Notes: generated by a model not told the origin, from the sequence alone. 64,000 bases of DNA from Streptomyces qinzhouensis (GCF_007856155.1 NZ_CP042266.1:3472001-3536000), one strand, 5' to 3'. Numbered from the stretch's first letter, positions 42,226 to 52,127 are shown. Made by a program: numbers and translations.

Positions 42226-42509
42226 TCCTCAGCCTCACGGATGTCGTGCACTGCGAAGCCTGCTGGACCGCACCCGTCACCACGGTCCGCGTGACCGCGG
42301 CAGGGCGCGACCTTCTCTGCGCGCCCTGCGCCGACGGCAATTGCCCGCCCAGGGTGGTGCTGTTCCCGCCCCTCGGGATCTACCGGCTCACCGAGCGGAA
42401 ACTGGACATGGGTAAGCACGGGAAGCCGAAGCCCCAGCTGCCGCCCGACCCCGGGCCGCATCCGCCCAAGCCCACGCCCAAATCCCCGCCCGGCACCCCG
42501 CCCGTCTGA
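42222..42509 (+). CDS. 95-residue Cys-rich protein with a Pro/Lys tail
   Basis: GTG at 42222 in another GTGA overlap. Residues 1-55 hold CEACW and CAPCADGNC, five or six Cys with metal-site spacing. The last 30 residues are Pro/Lys-rich (KHGKPKPQLPPDPGPHPP). It is the final gene of the small-gene train; the convergent TPR gene ends 16 bp away. Its role is unknown; together with its neighbours it could form small zinc-dependent adaptors or a secreted or modified peptide set. Confidence 0.6.
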   Translation: MILSLTDVVHCEACWTAPVTTVRVTAAGRDLLCAPCADGNCPPRVVLFPPLGIYRLTERKLDMGKHGKPKPQLPPDPGPHPPKPTPKSPPGTPPV

Positions 42510-42525
42510 AGCCCGTCCGAGATCT

Positions 42526-45459
42526 CTAGCCGCGGTCCATGAAGCTCTGGCGGAGCTCCTCCAGAATCCGGACCGCCTCGTCCAGGTCCGCCTTGCGGCA
42601 GCGGGCGATCGCCGTCGTCAGGCGGGCGATCGCGTCGTCGGGGCGCTCCAGGCCGTTGCCCTCGATGAGGGCGGCGATCCGGACCGCCTCCGCGCGGGAG
42701 GCCTCGGCCGCCCCGCCGCCCTCCTCGTGGGCGGCGATCGCCGCCTCCGCCTCGGTCAGGGCCTCGGGGAAGCGTTCGGCCTGGGCGAGGATCCTGGCCC
42801 GGCGGTAGTGGGTGCTGCCCCGCTCGTACCAGGCGGTGAAATCGTCGGCGCCTTCGGGCACGGCGGCCGTGATGTCGTCGGCGCGCGCCAGATGGGCCAG
42901 CGCGTCCGTCAGGCCCTCGTCGCCCCGGGACGCCGCGGTGAGGCGGGCGAACTCCCGCAGCATCTCCGTCATCAGGGAGGGGTTCGGCGCCTCGGCGTGC
43001 GCGGCGAGGGCACGCTCGTACGCCGTGGCCGCCGCGTCCCAGCGGTCCGCCAGCGCCAGCGTCATGGCCGCCTCGCCCGCCACCAGGGTGTGGATCGCGC
43101 GGTCGTCGTCCTCCCAGTCGGCGACGGAATCCGCCAGCACCAGGAACTCCTCGGCCGCGGGCCGGAACTCGCCCAGCGCCCGCAGTCCCCGGGCGAGGTT
43201 CAGCCGGACCTGGGCGAGCAGCCGGTCGCCGAGTGCGGTGTCGTCGGCACCGGACCGTACGGATTCCAGTACGGCGACGGCGTCGTCCAGCCGGCCGGAG
43301 CTCTCCAGGACGTCCGCCAGCTGGAGGCGGGTGGCGGCGGCGTCGTCGTGTTCGGCGTCCCGGTCGTACCGCGCGGCCGCCTCGGAGAGATGGCGTACGG
43401 CACCACCGGGGTCCCCGAGGTGCGAGAGGGTGTGGCCGAGCATCACATGGGCCGGAGTGGCGGCGAACTCGTCGTCCCCGTAGCGGGCCGCGTCGGTGAT
43501 CGCCCGGTGCAGCAGCTCCGCGGACTCCTCGTACCGGCCGTCCGGCAGCAGGAACTGAGCGAGCTGGACCCGCAGTCGGCTGCCGCGCCAGGGCCGTTCG
43601 GAGGCGGCGATGTCGTCGAGCGCCGTCCGCAGCTCCGTCTCGGCCCGGCCGCTGTCCCCGCGCCGACCCGCCACCTCCGCCAGGAACTGGCGCGCGCTGG
43701 CCCGCTGGTGGGGCAGGGCCAGGCGCTCCGCCTCGGCGGCGTGGGCCCGGGCACACTCCTCCAGCCGTGTGAGGGCGGCGGGGTCGTGGTCGGGTCCGCG
43801 TCCGAGCGCCTGGTAGGCGGTGAAGGTACGGCAGAACAGCACGGTGCCGTACGACAGGGTGCGCACGGTGCCCGCGTCGGCGCCGAGGAAGCCCTCCGCC
43901 TCGACCGGGTCCCCGCCCGTGAGCGGCACCAGGTCCAGAAGGCGCTCGGCCTCCTTCAGCAGACCGTCCAGCCCGGTGCCGGCCCGGTCGGTATCGCCGC
44001 CCTCGGCGTCCGGCCCCCAGGCGAGGGCCCGCGCCTGGGCGCTCAGCGCGTGCCAGGGCATCCCGAGCTCCTCGTAGAGCTCCGCGGCCTGCTCCAGCTC
44101 CTCGGCGGCCTCGGCACCCCGGTCGCCCCGGGCGTGCAGGACGGACCGGCGCTCGGCGAGCTCGGCGCGGAGCAGTTCCTCCGGGCCGGTCGCCGGATCG
44201 TGCGGGGCGTCGGCGTCGGCGACCAGCGTCCAGAGCCGCCCGGCCCCGGGATGGCCCAGGACCTCCAGGCGGCGGGCCTCGCGCACCAGCCCGGCGAAGT
44301 CGGCCGGTACGGCGGGCGCTTCCACCGGCGTCGGCGGTGCGACGGTCCGGGCGACGGAGGTCCGCAGACCGAGCGGCAGCGGCTCGTCGAGCAGCGGGCT
44401 CCGGTCGAGCCGGGCCCGCCGCCGATCGCCGACCGCGGTGGTGCCGTTACGGGCGTCGAAGGCGGCGGCGAGCCGGTCCGCCTCGGTACGGACCTCGGTG
44501 AGGAGCGCCTCGACGGTCCAGTTCCGGCCGGGCGGGCCCGCGACCGCGGTGGCACCGTGCCCGTCACCGGCGAGCCGGGCGAGCAGCACCTCGGCGCCGG
44601 TGAGGAAGCCCAGCCGGGCCAGCGGCGCCCCGACCGCCTCGAACAGCGGCCGGTTCTCGGCGAGGATCTCCAGCCCGCGGCCCTCGTTGCGGGACAGGGC
44701 GCAGAACTCCAGGTGAAGGCCGACCTCCTCCAGCATCCCGGTGTTCCCGCGGATCTGCCGGTAGCCGCTGAGATGGTGGGAACGGGCCTCGTCGGCGCGG
44801 GCCGCGCGCAGCAGCGGCAGCAGGGCGAGCGCCCGGGTCATCGCGGGCTCCTCGGTGCACTCCGCTCTGCCGTCCAGGATCGGCCGCCAGCTGTCGAGGG
44901 CCCCGGTGTCGTCGCCGGAGAGCAGCCGGTGAGCGCCGATGCGGCGGATCTCGCACGGTCCGCAGTCGCTGTGTTCGGTACGGGGGCGGGTGGCCCAGAG
45001 GTCGTACGCGTCGTCCGTCCCGGTGCCGGTGTGGGCGGCGATCCGGTAGCGGGCGGCCGCCACCGGCTGGAGGCCGTGACCGGCCGCGGCGAACCGTTCC
45101 CGCATCTTCGCGACCCAGGCGTCGACGGTGGCCAGCGGCACGTCGGGGACCTGGAGCAGGGAGAGCGTGACCCAGAAGAACCGCCGGTGGACCTCGGCGG
45201 CCTCCCAGTCGCTGAAGTCGCCGGGGCCGCTCTCCCAGAGCTTGAGCAGCCGGGCGAAGGCGACGGGCGATTTACGGTGCTCGCCGGTCACGTCGTACGC
45301 CGTCATCAGCTCGATCAGGGCCGTGACGAGGACATCGGCCTTCTCGAACGCCCCGGCCGCCTCCACGAGTTCCTCGGCGGTGACGGTGCGCTGGAGTCCA
45401 TGGGGTCTGCCGCTGTTCTCGCGCAGCGCCTCGACCACGGCCTCGGGGGTGTCCAGCAT
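42526..45459 (-). CDS. 977-residue tetratricopeptide-repeat protein paired with the Hsp90-like ATPase
   Basis: A large cytosolic all-helical protein. Degenerate TPR units are visible especially in the second half (LRVQLAQFLLPDGRYEESAE, VRLNLARGLRALGEFRPAAE, YRRARILAQAERFPEALTEA). The first half is less regular (VTAEELVEAAGAFEKADVLV) and contains a CGPC motif (DCGPCEIRRIG). Its ATG abuts the Hsp90-like stop (TAGATG), so the two are translated together. TPR proteins are classical Hsp90 co-chaperones in eukaryotes; a bacterial parallel is attractive but unproven. Confidence 0.85.
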   Translation of the reverse strand: MLDTPEAVVEALRENSGRPHGLQRTVTAEELVEAAGAFEKADVLVTALIELMTAYDVTGEHRKSPVAFARLLKLWESGPGDFSDWEAAEVHRRFFWVTLSLLQVPDVPLATVDAWVAKMRERFAAAGHGLQPVAAARYRIAAHTGTGTDDAYDLWATRPRTEHSDCGPCEIRRIGAHRLLSGDDTGALDSWRPILDGRAECTEEPAMTRALALLPLLRAARADEARSHHLSGYRQIRGNTGMLEEVGLHLEFCALSRNEGRGLEILAENRPLFEAVGAPLARLGFLTGAEVLLARLAGDGHGATAVAGPPGRNWTVEALLTEVRTEADRLAAAFDARNGTTAVGDRRRARLDRSPLLDEPLPLGLRTSVARTVAPPTPVEAPAVPADFAGLVREARRLEVLGHPGAGRLWTLVADADAPHDPATGPEELLRAELAERRSVLHARGDRGAEAAEELEQAAELYEELGMPWHALSAQARALAWGPDAEGGDTDRAGTGLDGLLKEAERLLDLVPLTGGDPVEAEGFLGADAGTVRTLSYGTVLFCRTFTAYQALGRGPDHDPAALTRLEECARAHAAEAERLALPHQRASARQFLAEVAGRRGDSGRAETELRTALDDIAASERPWRGSRLRVQLAQFLLPDGRYEESAELLHRAITDAARYGDDEFAATPAHVMLGHTLSHLGDPGGAVRHLSEAAARYDRDAEHDDAAATRLQLADVLESSGRLDDAVAVLESVRSGADDTALGDRLLAQVRLNLARGLRALGEFRPAAEEFLVLADSVADWEDDDRAIHTLVAGEAAMTLALADRWDAAATAYERALAAHAEAPNPSLMTEMLREFARLTAASRGDEGLTDALAHLARADDITAAVPEGADDFTAWYERGSTHYRRARILAQAERFPEALTEAEAAIAAHEEGGGAAEASRAEAVRIAALIEGNGLERPDDAIARLTTAIARCRKADLDEAVRILEELRQSFMDRG

Positions 45460-47322
45460 CTACATGTCCTTCCGGGGCTCGAAGCCGGGTGCCGCCGTGC
45501 CCGGATGGTGCATGGCGTGGGTGAGGAGGCCGGTGAAGGCCCGGGTGAGCAGGGCGTTCTCGCTCGCCCGCAGCGGGCGGCGGCTGAGCAGCAGGGCCTG
45601 GCCGTAGAGGGCTTCGGCGGTGGTGACGGCGAGGCCGCGTTCGGTGATCGTCACGGCCTGCCGTACCAGCGGATTGAGATGGTTGAGCACGAGCTGGGCG
45701 GGCGGCGTCTCCTGGCGCAGCGAGCCGAGGATGTCGGCCCACAGCCCGTCGCTGTCGGCGGCCAGGCCGGACCGGGTCCGCTCGTGGCGGGCCTCCCGGT
45801 TGTCGATGAGGAGGACGGGCGCGGTGACGGGCTGGAAGTCGCGCAGGACGACATCGCAGTCGTGGGCGCCGACGGTCTCCCGGGCGACGGTGAGGAAGGC
45901 CGCGGCGCGCAGTTCGGCGGCCGGGTCCACGGTGTCGAGATGGGCGGTGACGGTCAGCGGGTCGAGGTCGGCGACGGCGGTGCCGGGGCGGATCTCGGGC
46001 AGCCGGTGCACCAGATCGCGGTCGTAGGTGTAGCCGCCGTTGACGACGCCCATGCCGACGGCGGAGGCGATCGGGGCGACCTGCCGGAACTCCTCGACAC
46101 TGCGGGTGACCAGGACCGTGGCATGGGTCCTGGTGAACACCTCCAGCGTGACCTGGCCGTCCGTGGTCTCGAACGGCAGCCACGGCAGCACGATGCGGAG
46201 CAGTTCGTCGTCGTAGCGGGCGAGCGCCTTGACCGCGAGATGGTGGACGTCGATGAAGCGGTGCAGCAGGGCGGGGTCACGGGCGGCGAGCCCGGTGAGC
46301 CAGTCGCGGATCCGCTCGCCGAGGGCGTCCCGTACGGCGGAGAGGGTGCCGTCCTCGTACAGCGCTTCCCGGGACGCGGTGGGCCGCAGGCTGGTGGTGT
46401 CGATGACACAGCGGACGAAGAACGCCCATTCGGGGAGGAGCTCCGGCGCCTGGTCGGTGAGGAGCATGCCCTTGAGGTGCACCCGGTGGCCGGCGTGGCG
46501 GCCGGGGACGACGGCCGTGGGCAGGACGTAGGCGACCCCGCGCAGCCCGGCGGCGGGCAGGTCCAGCTCGATGGTGTCGAGCGGGGTGAAGTCGAAGAGG
46601 TCGCGGCAGTGGGCGGTCAGGGCCTCGCGGCGGGCCAGCGGGGAGGCGTGGGGCCGGTCCCAGGGCGGGGTTTCGTCGATCCGGTGGGTCTCGCCGCGGG
46701 CGTCGACGACGGTGACCCGGTACGGCAGCAGGGCGCCGTAGTGGCGGGCCAGGGAGACCACCCGGCCGGGTTCGGTCCACTCGGCGTTGTCGGCGCGGGG
46801 CACGAGCCGGACGGTGGTGCCGGGCTCCGGGACGGCGGAGGCGGGCAGGGTACGGATCGTGTAGCGGCCGTCGGCGTGGCCGCGCCACTCCACGGCGGGT
46901 GCCGCCGGGTCGGTGGCGGAGCGGCTGAGGACGGTGATCTCGTCGGCGACGACGAAGCAGGCGAGCAGCCCGATGCCGAACTGGCCGATGAAGTCGCCGC
47001 GGTCGGCGTCGATACCGGCGCCGTCGATACCGCCCCCGGCGGTCCGCTTGGAGCTGCGTCCGATGGTGGCGAGGAAGCGGTGGACATCGGCCTCGGTGAG
47101 GCCGATGCCGGTGTCCGTGACGGTGAGGACGTCCCCGGTGCGGACGGTGATGGTGGCGGGTGCGCCGGGGGTCGCCCGCTGCCGGGCGGTGTTGGCGTCC
47201 ACGGCGTTCTGGAGCAGTTCGCGGAGGTAGACGCGGGGGCTGGAGTAGAGGTGGTGGGAGAGCAGGTCGACCAGACCGCGCAGGTCGACCTGGAAGGTGT
47301 GGGACGTCGGGGAGTCGGTCAC
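45460..47322 (-). CDS. Hsp90-like (HtpG-family) ATPase
   Basis: About 620 residues. The N-terminal GHKL ATPase has LRELLQNAVDAN (E35, N39, D42: catalytic Glu, Mg-binding Asn, adenine Asp), DTGIGL (70-75) and the lid/G2 motif GQFGIG (113-118). The middle domain shows RVHLKGMLLTDQAPELLPEW and the C-terminal part is divergent, lacking the MEEVD-type tail. It is shorter and more divergent than canonical HtpG. The start is the GTG at 47320-47322 (VTDSPTSHTFQVDLRGL); a longer frame to 47397 is possible. It forms an abutting operon with the large TPR gene. Confidence 0.9.
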   Translation of the reverse strand: MTDSPTSHTFQVDLRGLVDLLSHHLYSSPRVYLRELLQNAVDANTARQRATPGAPATITVRTGDVLTVTDTGIGLTEADVHRFLATIGRSSKRTAGGGIDGAGIDADRGDFIGQFGIGLLACFVVADEITVLSRSATDPAAPAVEWRGHADGRYTIRTLPASAVPEPGTTVRLVPRADNAEWTEPGRVVSLARHYGALLPYRVTVVDARGETHRIDETPPWDRPHASPLARREALTAHCRDLFDFTPLDTIELDLPAAGLRGVAYVLPTAVVPGRHAGHRVHLKGMLLTDQAPELLPEWAFFVRCVIDTTSLRPTASREALYEDGTLSAVRDALGERIRDWLTGLAARDPALLHRFIDVHHLAVKALARYDDELLRIVLPWLPFETTDGQVTLEVFTRTHATVLVTRSVEEFRQVAPIASAVGMGVVNGGYTYDRDLVHRLPEIRPGTAVADLDPLTVTAHLDTVDPAAELRAAAFLTVARETVGAHDCDVVLRDFQPVTAPVLLIDNREARHERTRSGLAADSDGLWADILGSLRQETPPAQLVLNHLNPLVRQAVTITERGLAVTTAEALYGQALLLSRRPLRASENALLTRAFTGLLTHAMHHPGTAAPGFEPRKDM

Positions 47323-47530
47323 CTGTGCAGTGTCTTTCCGTGTCTCGGGGCGTCGTGGGACGTCCGATGGGAGGGGCGGGGCAGGGGGCTCCGGCACCTG
47401 CGGGAGCCGGCGCTCGGGTCCGTACCGCCGTCGGGAACACCGGAGCGCCGGCCGTCCGATACGGCCGGTCCGGGGCCGGGGCCGCGTCCAGGTCCGGGTC
47501 CGGGTCCGGGCTCAGCGTCCGGGTCCGGGC

Positions 47531-48511
47531 TCAGCGTCCGGCGGCCGAGCGCATCCTCTTGTAGGAATCCACGGGATCGCTGCCGTTCAGGTAGTGCCAG
47601 GGGGATTCCGTGACCCGCCCCTCGGTCGCCGCGAAGGCCTCCCGGGCCGCCTCCGGCTCCTCGTTCAGCGAGAAGGCCATGGCGAAGGAGTTGAGCACGT
47701 TGACACCGGGCCCCTCGGGGTCGAAGTCGGGGTGCCGGTAGGAGTGGTCGGCGGCCTCGTTCAAGGAGGCCGTCACCTCGGGGCGCACGATGTACGCGTC
47801 GTCCGCGCCGCCTTCGAGCCGGAGCCACTGCTCGATATGCGCGTCGGCCACCAGCCCGCCGAGCCACGTCCCGGCGGGGGCCTTGAGGGCCGCCGTCTTC
47901 GCGAACTCGTGCATGGCCTCGTGGGAGCCGCCCCACTTCTCGCACACCTGCTGCATATGGGAGATGTGCACGCCGAAGTGGTGCGGATCGCGCCGGATCG
48001 CCGCCTGGAACCGGCGGTGGGCCACGGCCTGCCCCACCTGGAGTCCGCGGCCGGTGGTCAGCAGGCCGTGCCAGGGCGCGACCCAGTCCGGTGCGCGCTC
48101 CGCCGCCTCGAACAGCCACTCCTCGCCGGTACGCAGCCGCTCGTGGAAGGTCTGGAACTGCTCGCGCGACACATGCTTGGCCCAGGCTCCGGTCCGGGCC
48201 TCCCAGCCCCAGCTGATCTGGCGGAAGCCGCCGATGAGCCGGGGCAGTGCCGCATCGGGCTCGGCCTCGATGACCTTCGGGATCCACCGCTCGACGCCCG
48301 GAGTTTCGGCGACGGCCCAGATCATCAGGGCCCGTCCGTCGTTTTTCTCGGCCCGCCCCAGGACCATCTCCTGTACGAGGTTCCAGTCGGCCGCCTCCGC
48401 GGCTTCCCGCACCACCGGCAGCTCGGGATCGTCGTAGTCCTCGACCAGCCGGGCGGGCGCTCTGCCCGTCAGTCTCCCCAGCGTCCGGCCCATCGCCCGG
48501 AGCACCGCCAT
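47531..48511 (-). CDS. Helical-repeat hypothetical protein near the Hsp90/TPR pair
   Basis: 326 residues, mainly helical, with Trp-rich conserved stretches (LIGGFRQISWGWEARTGAW, APDWVAPWHGLLTTGRGLQV, ACRRFQAAIRRDP-like HRRFQAAIRRDPHHFGVHIS). The pattern suggests tetratricopeptide-like repeats of the kind found in DUF4034-type proteins. I know no function. It is transcribed in the same direction as the Hsp90-like gene, ~210 bp upstream, so a shared role is possible but less certain than for the abutting pair. Confidence 0.75.
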   Translation of the reverse strand: MAVLRAMGRTLGRLTGRAPARLVEDYDDPELPVVREAAEAADWNLVQEMVLGRAEKNDGRALMIWAVAETPGVERWIPKVIEAEPDAALPRLIGGFRQISWGWEARTGAWAKHVSREQFQTFHERLRTGEEWLFEAAERAPDWVAPWHGLLTTGRGLQVGQAVAHRRFQAAIRRDPHHFGVHISHMQQVCEKWGGSHEAMHEFAKTAALKAPAGTWLGGLVADAHIEQWLRLEGGADDAYIVRPEVTASLNEAADHSYRHPDFDPEGPGVNVLNSFAMAFSLNEEPEAAREAFAATEGRVTESPWHYLNGSDPVDSYKRMRSAAGR

Positions 48512-48694
48512 GCTTCCCCACCCCTTGTCGTACGTGATCGACGGAGCGGTCGTCGATCACGCCCCCTCGTGGAGGTAGTGACTATCACGGTTGTCCGACA
48601 ATCACCCACTTGATTGGCCGGTGATCGGCGGTCGGCGGGCCCTCGACCGGGACGCGGGCCTTCCTTATACCGGGCATACGGAACTCTGCCCCCC

Positions 48695-48727
48695 TTCTCA
48701 CCGCCCCCTCAGATCCTTCTCAGACTC
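48695..48727 (+). promoter_or_regulatory. MprA-box-like direct repeats before htrA
   Basis: Three 11-base units in exact phase: TTCTCACCGCC (48695-48705), CCCTCAGATCC (48706-48716), TTCTCAGACTC (48717-48727), each with CTCA(G/C). OmpR-class regulators bind such repeats, and mycobacterial MprA recognises two 8-bp subunits 3 bp apart (the same 11-bp period). The site lies 20 bp before the htrA start and 1.2 kb from the MprA-like gene. Confidence 0.6.
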
Positions 48728-48746
48728 CGCGGGGACAGTCGGTGGC

Positions 48747-49790
48747 ATGAGCGACCAGTACCGTGACGACGCCCCGCACTCCGTACCTCCGCCGCCCCCG
48801 TACGCCCCCTGGCCCCCGCGGCCCGAGCCCGAGCCGCTGTCCGAGCCGCTGTCCGAGCCCGGATCGCGGGCGCGGGCCCGGAAGAAGGCACGGGGGTCCA
48901 TCGCCCTGCTGGTCGCCGTCGCGATCGGGGCGGCGACCGTCGGCGGGGCCGCCTCCACCGTGCTGGGGCAGCTCACGGACGACCGGGCGGGCCGGACGTC
49001 CGCCGGTGTCCAAGGGACCAATGTCTCCACCGGCCGGGCCACCGGGAGCGTCGCCGGAGTCGTGGAAGCGGTCGCCCCCAGCACCGTGGAGATCCGCGCC
49101 GTCAGCGGCACCGGCACCGGTACCGGCACCGGCACCGGACAGTCCACCGGATCCGGTGTGATCATCTCCTCGGACGGGGAGATCATCACCAACAGTCATG
49201 TGCTCGCCGGAGCGAAGACCGCTCAGGTCCGGCTCAACAGCGGCAAGACCTACACCGCCGATGTCGTCGGGACCGCCCCGGACAAGGACCTCGCCCTGAT
49301 CAAGCTGCGCGGCGCGAGCGGGCTGAAGGCGGCGCAGCTCGGGGACTCCGGCAGTCTGCGGGTCGGCGACCAGGTCGTCGCCATCGGCTCGCCCGAGGGG
49401 CTGACCGGGACGGTGACCAGCGGAATCGTCTCCGCGGTCGACCGGGACGTCACCGTGCCCAAGGAGTCCGAGCAGCCCCGGCAGTCCGACCAGGGCTGGC
49501 CCTTCGAGTTCGGCGGCCGGCAGTTCAACGGGGACGCGGGCGAGTCCACGACCACGTACAAGGCGATTCAGACGGACGCGCCCCTGAACCCCGGCAACTC
49601 CGGCGGTGCGCTGATCGATATGCAGGGGCGGATCATCGGCATCAACTCGGCCATGTACGCGCCGGGCAACGGCAGCGGATCGGCCGCCGGAAGCGTGGGC
49701 CTCGGCTTCGCGATCCCCGTCGATACGGTGAAGAGCACCCTCGACGACCTCCGCGCGGGCGCGGGCACCGGTGCCGGGGCCGGTGTCTAG
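48747..49790 (+). CDS. HtrA/DegP-like trypsin-type serine protease (PepD-like)
   Basis: 347 residues. Cytosolic Pro/Glu-rich N-terminus (~1-45), one transmembrane helix ([20 protein letters not shown]), then an extracytoplasmic S1C protease domain. The catalytic triad is His in [11 protein letters not shown], Asp in DKDLALIKL and Ser in [11 protein letters not shown]. The protein ends shortly after the protease domain and lacks an obvious PDZ domain, unlike standard HtrA. A simple-sequence (GT)n peptide, GTGTGTGTGTG, precedes the domain. The MprAB-like pair follows and repeats typical of MprA sites precede it, so it is likely a stress-induced protease. Confidence 0.92.
   Translation: MSDQYRDDAPHSVPPPPPYAPWPPRPEPEPLSEPLSEPGSRARARKKARGSIALLVAVAIGAATVGGAASTVLGQLTDDRAGRTSAGVQGTNVSTGRATGSVAGVVEAVAPSTVEIRAVSGTGTGTGTGTGQSTGSGVIISSDGEIITNSHVLAGAKTAQVRLNSGKTYTADVVGTAPDKDLALIKLRGASGLKAAQLGDSGSLRVGDQVVAIGSPEGLTGTVTSGIVSAVDRDVTVPKESEQPRQSDQGWPFEFGGRQFNGDAGESTTTYKAIQTDAPLNPGNSGGALIDMQGRIIGINSAMYAPGNGSGSAAGSVGLGFAIPVDTVKSTLDDLRAGAGTGAGAGV
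49109..49139. repeat. CACCGG hexamer repeat in the protease gene
   Basis: About five tandem CACCGG/TACCGG hexamers encode the alternating Gly-Thr linker between the membrane anchor and the protease domain. Unit length keeps the frame, so linker length may vary between strains. Confidence 0.8.
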
Positions 49791-49881
49791 TCCGGCGGAG
49801 CCCGGGGCCGAGCCCGGGGCGGGGCCGGGGCGGCGGGCCGCCGAGGTCCTCTTCGAGGGCGGGCCGTGCGAGGCTGGCGGT

Positions 49882-50631
49882 ATGACCGAGAGCCGCGACC
49901 AGAACCCGTACGCCGACCGTGTACTGATCGTCGACGACGAGCCCGCCGTACGCGACGCCCTCAAGCGCAGCCTCGCCTTCGAGGGGTACGACACCGAGGT
50001 CGCCGTCGACGGTCTCGACGCGCTCACGAAGGCGGAGTCGTACGGACCCGATCTGATCGTGCTGGACATCCAGATGCCCCGGATGGACGGGCTGACCGCG
50101 GCCCGCCGGATCCGGGCGGGCGGCTCCACCGTCCCGATCCTGATGCTGACCGCCCGGGACACCGTCGGCGACCGGGTCACCGGACTGGACGCGGGCGCCG
50201 ACGACTATCTGGTGAAGCCGTTCGAGCTGGACGAGCTGTTCGCCCGGATCAGGGCGCTGCTGCGGCGCAGCGCCTACACCGTCGCCGTACCGCTCGACTA
50301 CGGCATCGACGCGCCCGGTGACCTGCTGGAGTTCGGCGATCTGTCGATGAACCTCAGCACCCGCGAGGTGTACCGCGGCGACCGCCCGGTCGAGCTGACC
50401 CGTACCGAATTCACCCTGCTGGAACTGCTGCTGACCCATCCTCGGCAGGTGCTCACCCGCGAGCAGATCCTCAAGGCGGTCTGGGGCTTCGACTTCGAGC
50501 CCAGCTCCAATTCGCTCGATGTGTACGTGATGTACCTGCGGCGCAAGACGGAGGCGGGCGGGGAGCCGAGGATCGTCCACACCGTACGCGGGGTGGGCTA
50601 TGTGCTGAAGCCCGCCGGGGGCGAGGGGTGA
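49882..50631 (+). CDS. MprA-like OmpR-family response regulator
   Basis: 249 residues. Receiver (residues ~13-128) with the acidic pair LIVDDEP, phospho-Asp in [20 protein letters not shown] and the conserved Lys in YLVKPFEL. The winged helix (residues ~150-245) has [20 protein letters not shown] and [14 protein letters not shown]. It shares a GTGA overlap with the histidine kinase. The nearby htrA-like gene with an MprA-box-like repeat is its likely target, in an arrangement like mycobacterial mprA-mprB-pepD. Confidence 0.94.
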   Translation: MTESRDQNPYADRVLIVDDEPAVRDALKRSLAFEGYDTEVAVDGLDALTKAESYGPDLIVLDIQMPRMDGLTAARRIRAGGSTVPILMLTARDTVGDRVTGLDAGADDYLVKPFELDELFARIRALLRRSAYTVAVPLDYGIDAPGDLLEFGDLSMNLSTREVYRGDRPVELTRTEFTLLELLLTHPRQVLTREQILKAVWGFDFEPSSNSLDVYVMYLRRKTEAGGEPRIVHTVRGVGYVLKPAGGEG

Positions 50632-52127
50632 CCCACCACCCCGGGACGACCCAGCACCCCGCCCCGCCCCCGATGCCCGCCCGGCCGCCCCGCGGACCCC
50701 GTGGGCTGCCCGGTCTCGTCCACCGCTTCCGCCGGCTGCCGCTGCGCTCCCGGCTCGCCCTGCTGGTCGCGGTCGCCGTCGCGGTCGCGGTCGCGGCGGT
50801 GGCCGTGGTGGCCTGGGTGCTGACCCGCAGCCAGCTCAACGCCGAACTGGACCGGACCCTGAGCAACACCCAGGCGCCCAAGCAGGTCGTCGTGGACACG
50901 CTCAGGGATTGCGCGAACGGGCGCGGCACCGCCGGCACCCCGGAGGACGCCTTCGCCTACACCCAGATGGTCGCGCCGGACGGCTCGCGCTGTGTCGAGG
51001 CCTACAGCCGCCCGGTGAAGGTGACCGCCCTGGACATCGACGTCGCCAACGGGCGGATCGAGAGCGCCCTGCACACCAGTGTGACCGACAGGGGGCAGAA
51101 GGTCCGGGTGCACACCACCCTGCTCCCGACGGCGACCGGCGATATCGCGGTCTCCGTCTCCCGCCCCCTCGACGAGATCAGCGCCTCCCTCAACCGGCTG
51201 GCGCTGATGCTCACCGGGCTCGCGGGCTTCGGTGTGCTGGCCGCCGGCGCGGCCGGTCTCTGGGTGGCGCGGGCCGGGCTCCAGCCCGTTGACCGGCTCA
51301 CCGACGCGGTCGAGCATGTGGCCCGTACGGAGGATCTGACCGTACGGATCCCCGCCGACGGCGACGACGAGATCGCCCGGCTCTCCCGCTCCTTCAACGC
51401 GATGACCGAGGCGCTGGCGTCCTCCCGGGACCGGCAGGCCCGGCTGATCGCCGACGCGGGCCATGAACTGCGCACCCCTCTGACCTCCCTGCGGACCAAT
51501 ATCGACCTGCTGGCGCGCAGCGAGCGGACCGGCCGGGCGATCCCGCCCGCCGACCGGCAGGCGCTGCTGGCCAGTGTGCAGGCACAGATGGCGGAGCTGG
51601 CGGCGCTGATCGGGGACCTTCAGGAGCTGTCGCGGCCGGACGGGCCGCAGGACGGCGACGGGCCGCTGAAGGTCGTCGCCCTCCATGAGATCGCGGGCAC
51701 CGCGCTGGGCCGGGCCCGGCTGCGCGGTCCGGAGCTGGTCTTCGCCGAGGACCTCGCGCCCTGGTACGTACGGGCGGATCCGGCCGCGCTGGAGCGGGCG
51801 CTGGTCAATGTCATGGACAACGCGGTGAAGTTCTCGCCGCCGGGCGGGACCGTCGAGGTGCGGCTGCGCGGCGGTGAGCTGACCGTGCGGGATCACGGTC
51901 CCGGGATCCCGGCGGAGGAACTTCCGCATGTGTTCGACCGGTTCTGGCGCTCCCCGTCGGCCCGGGCGCTCCCGGGCTCCGGGCTCGGTCTGTCGATCGT
52001 GGCCCGGACGGTGAGGGCGGCGGGCGGCGATATCCGCCTCGAGCCCGCGCCGGGCGGCGGCACGATCGCGGTGCTCCGCCTGCCGGGCGCGACGGCCCCA
52101 CCGCCGGGCACACCGGGCACGGCCTGA
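50628..52127 (+). CDS. MprB-like sensor histidine kinase
   Basis: 499 residues. Two transmembrane segments ([20 protein letters not shown] and [20 protein letters not shown]) flank an extracytoplasmic sensor of ~130 residues. HAMP, then the H-box [18 protein letters not shown], the N-box [20 protein letters not shown] and [13 protein letters not shown] start within a GTGA overlap with the response regulator. It probably senses envelope stress or unfolded exported proteins. Confidence 0.94.
   Translation: MTHHPGTTQHPAPPPMPARPPRGPRGLPGLVHRFRRLPLRSRLALLVAVAVAVAVAAVAVVAWVLTRSQLNAELDRTLSNTQAPKQVVVDTLRDCANGRGTAGTPEDAFAYTQMVAPDGSRCVEAYSRPVKVTALDIDVANGRIESALHTSVTDRGQKVRVHTTLLPTATGDIAVSVSRPLDEISASLNRLALMLTGLAGFGVLAAGAAGLWVARAGLQPVDRLTDAVEHVARTEDLTVRIPADGDDEIARLSRSFNAMTEALASSRDRQARLIADAGHELRTPLTSLRTNIDLLARSERTGRAIPPADRQALLASVQAQMAELAALIGDLQELSRPDGPQDGDGPLKVVALHEIAGTALGRARLRGPELVFAEDLAPWYVRADPAALERALVNVMDNAVKFSPPGGTVEVRLRGGELTVRDHGPGIPAEELPHVFDRFWRSPSARALPGSGLGLSIVARTVRAAGGDIRLEPAPGGGTIAVLRLPGATAPPPGTPGTA

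Noticed and set aside
36603..42509. Integrated mobile element boundaries in the second accessory block
   Set aside because: I looked for an integrase, transposase, tRNA or direct terminal repeats and saw none, so acquisition by a defined element cannot be claimed.
42727..47613. A very long open frame (1,600 codons) on the plus strand
   Set aside because: It is antisense to the TPR and Hsp90-like genes, which have clear motifs and an abutting junction. Long antisense frames are expected at this GC content, and the translation is low-complexity Gly/Arg/Val with no domain.
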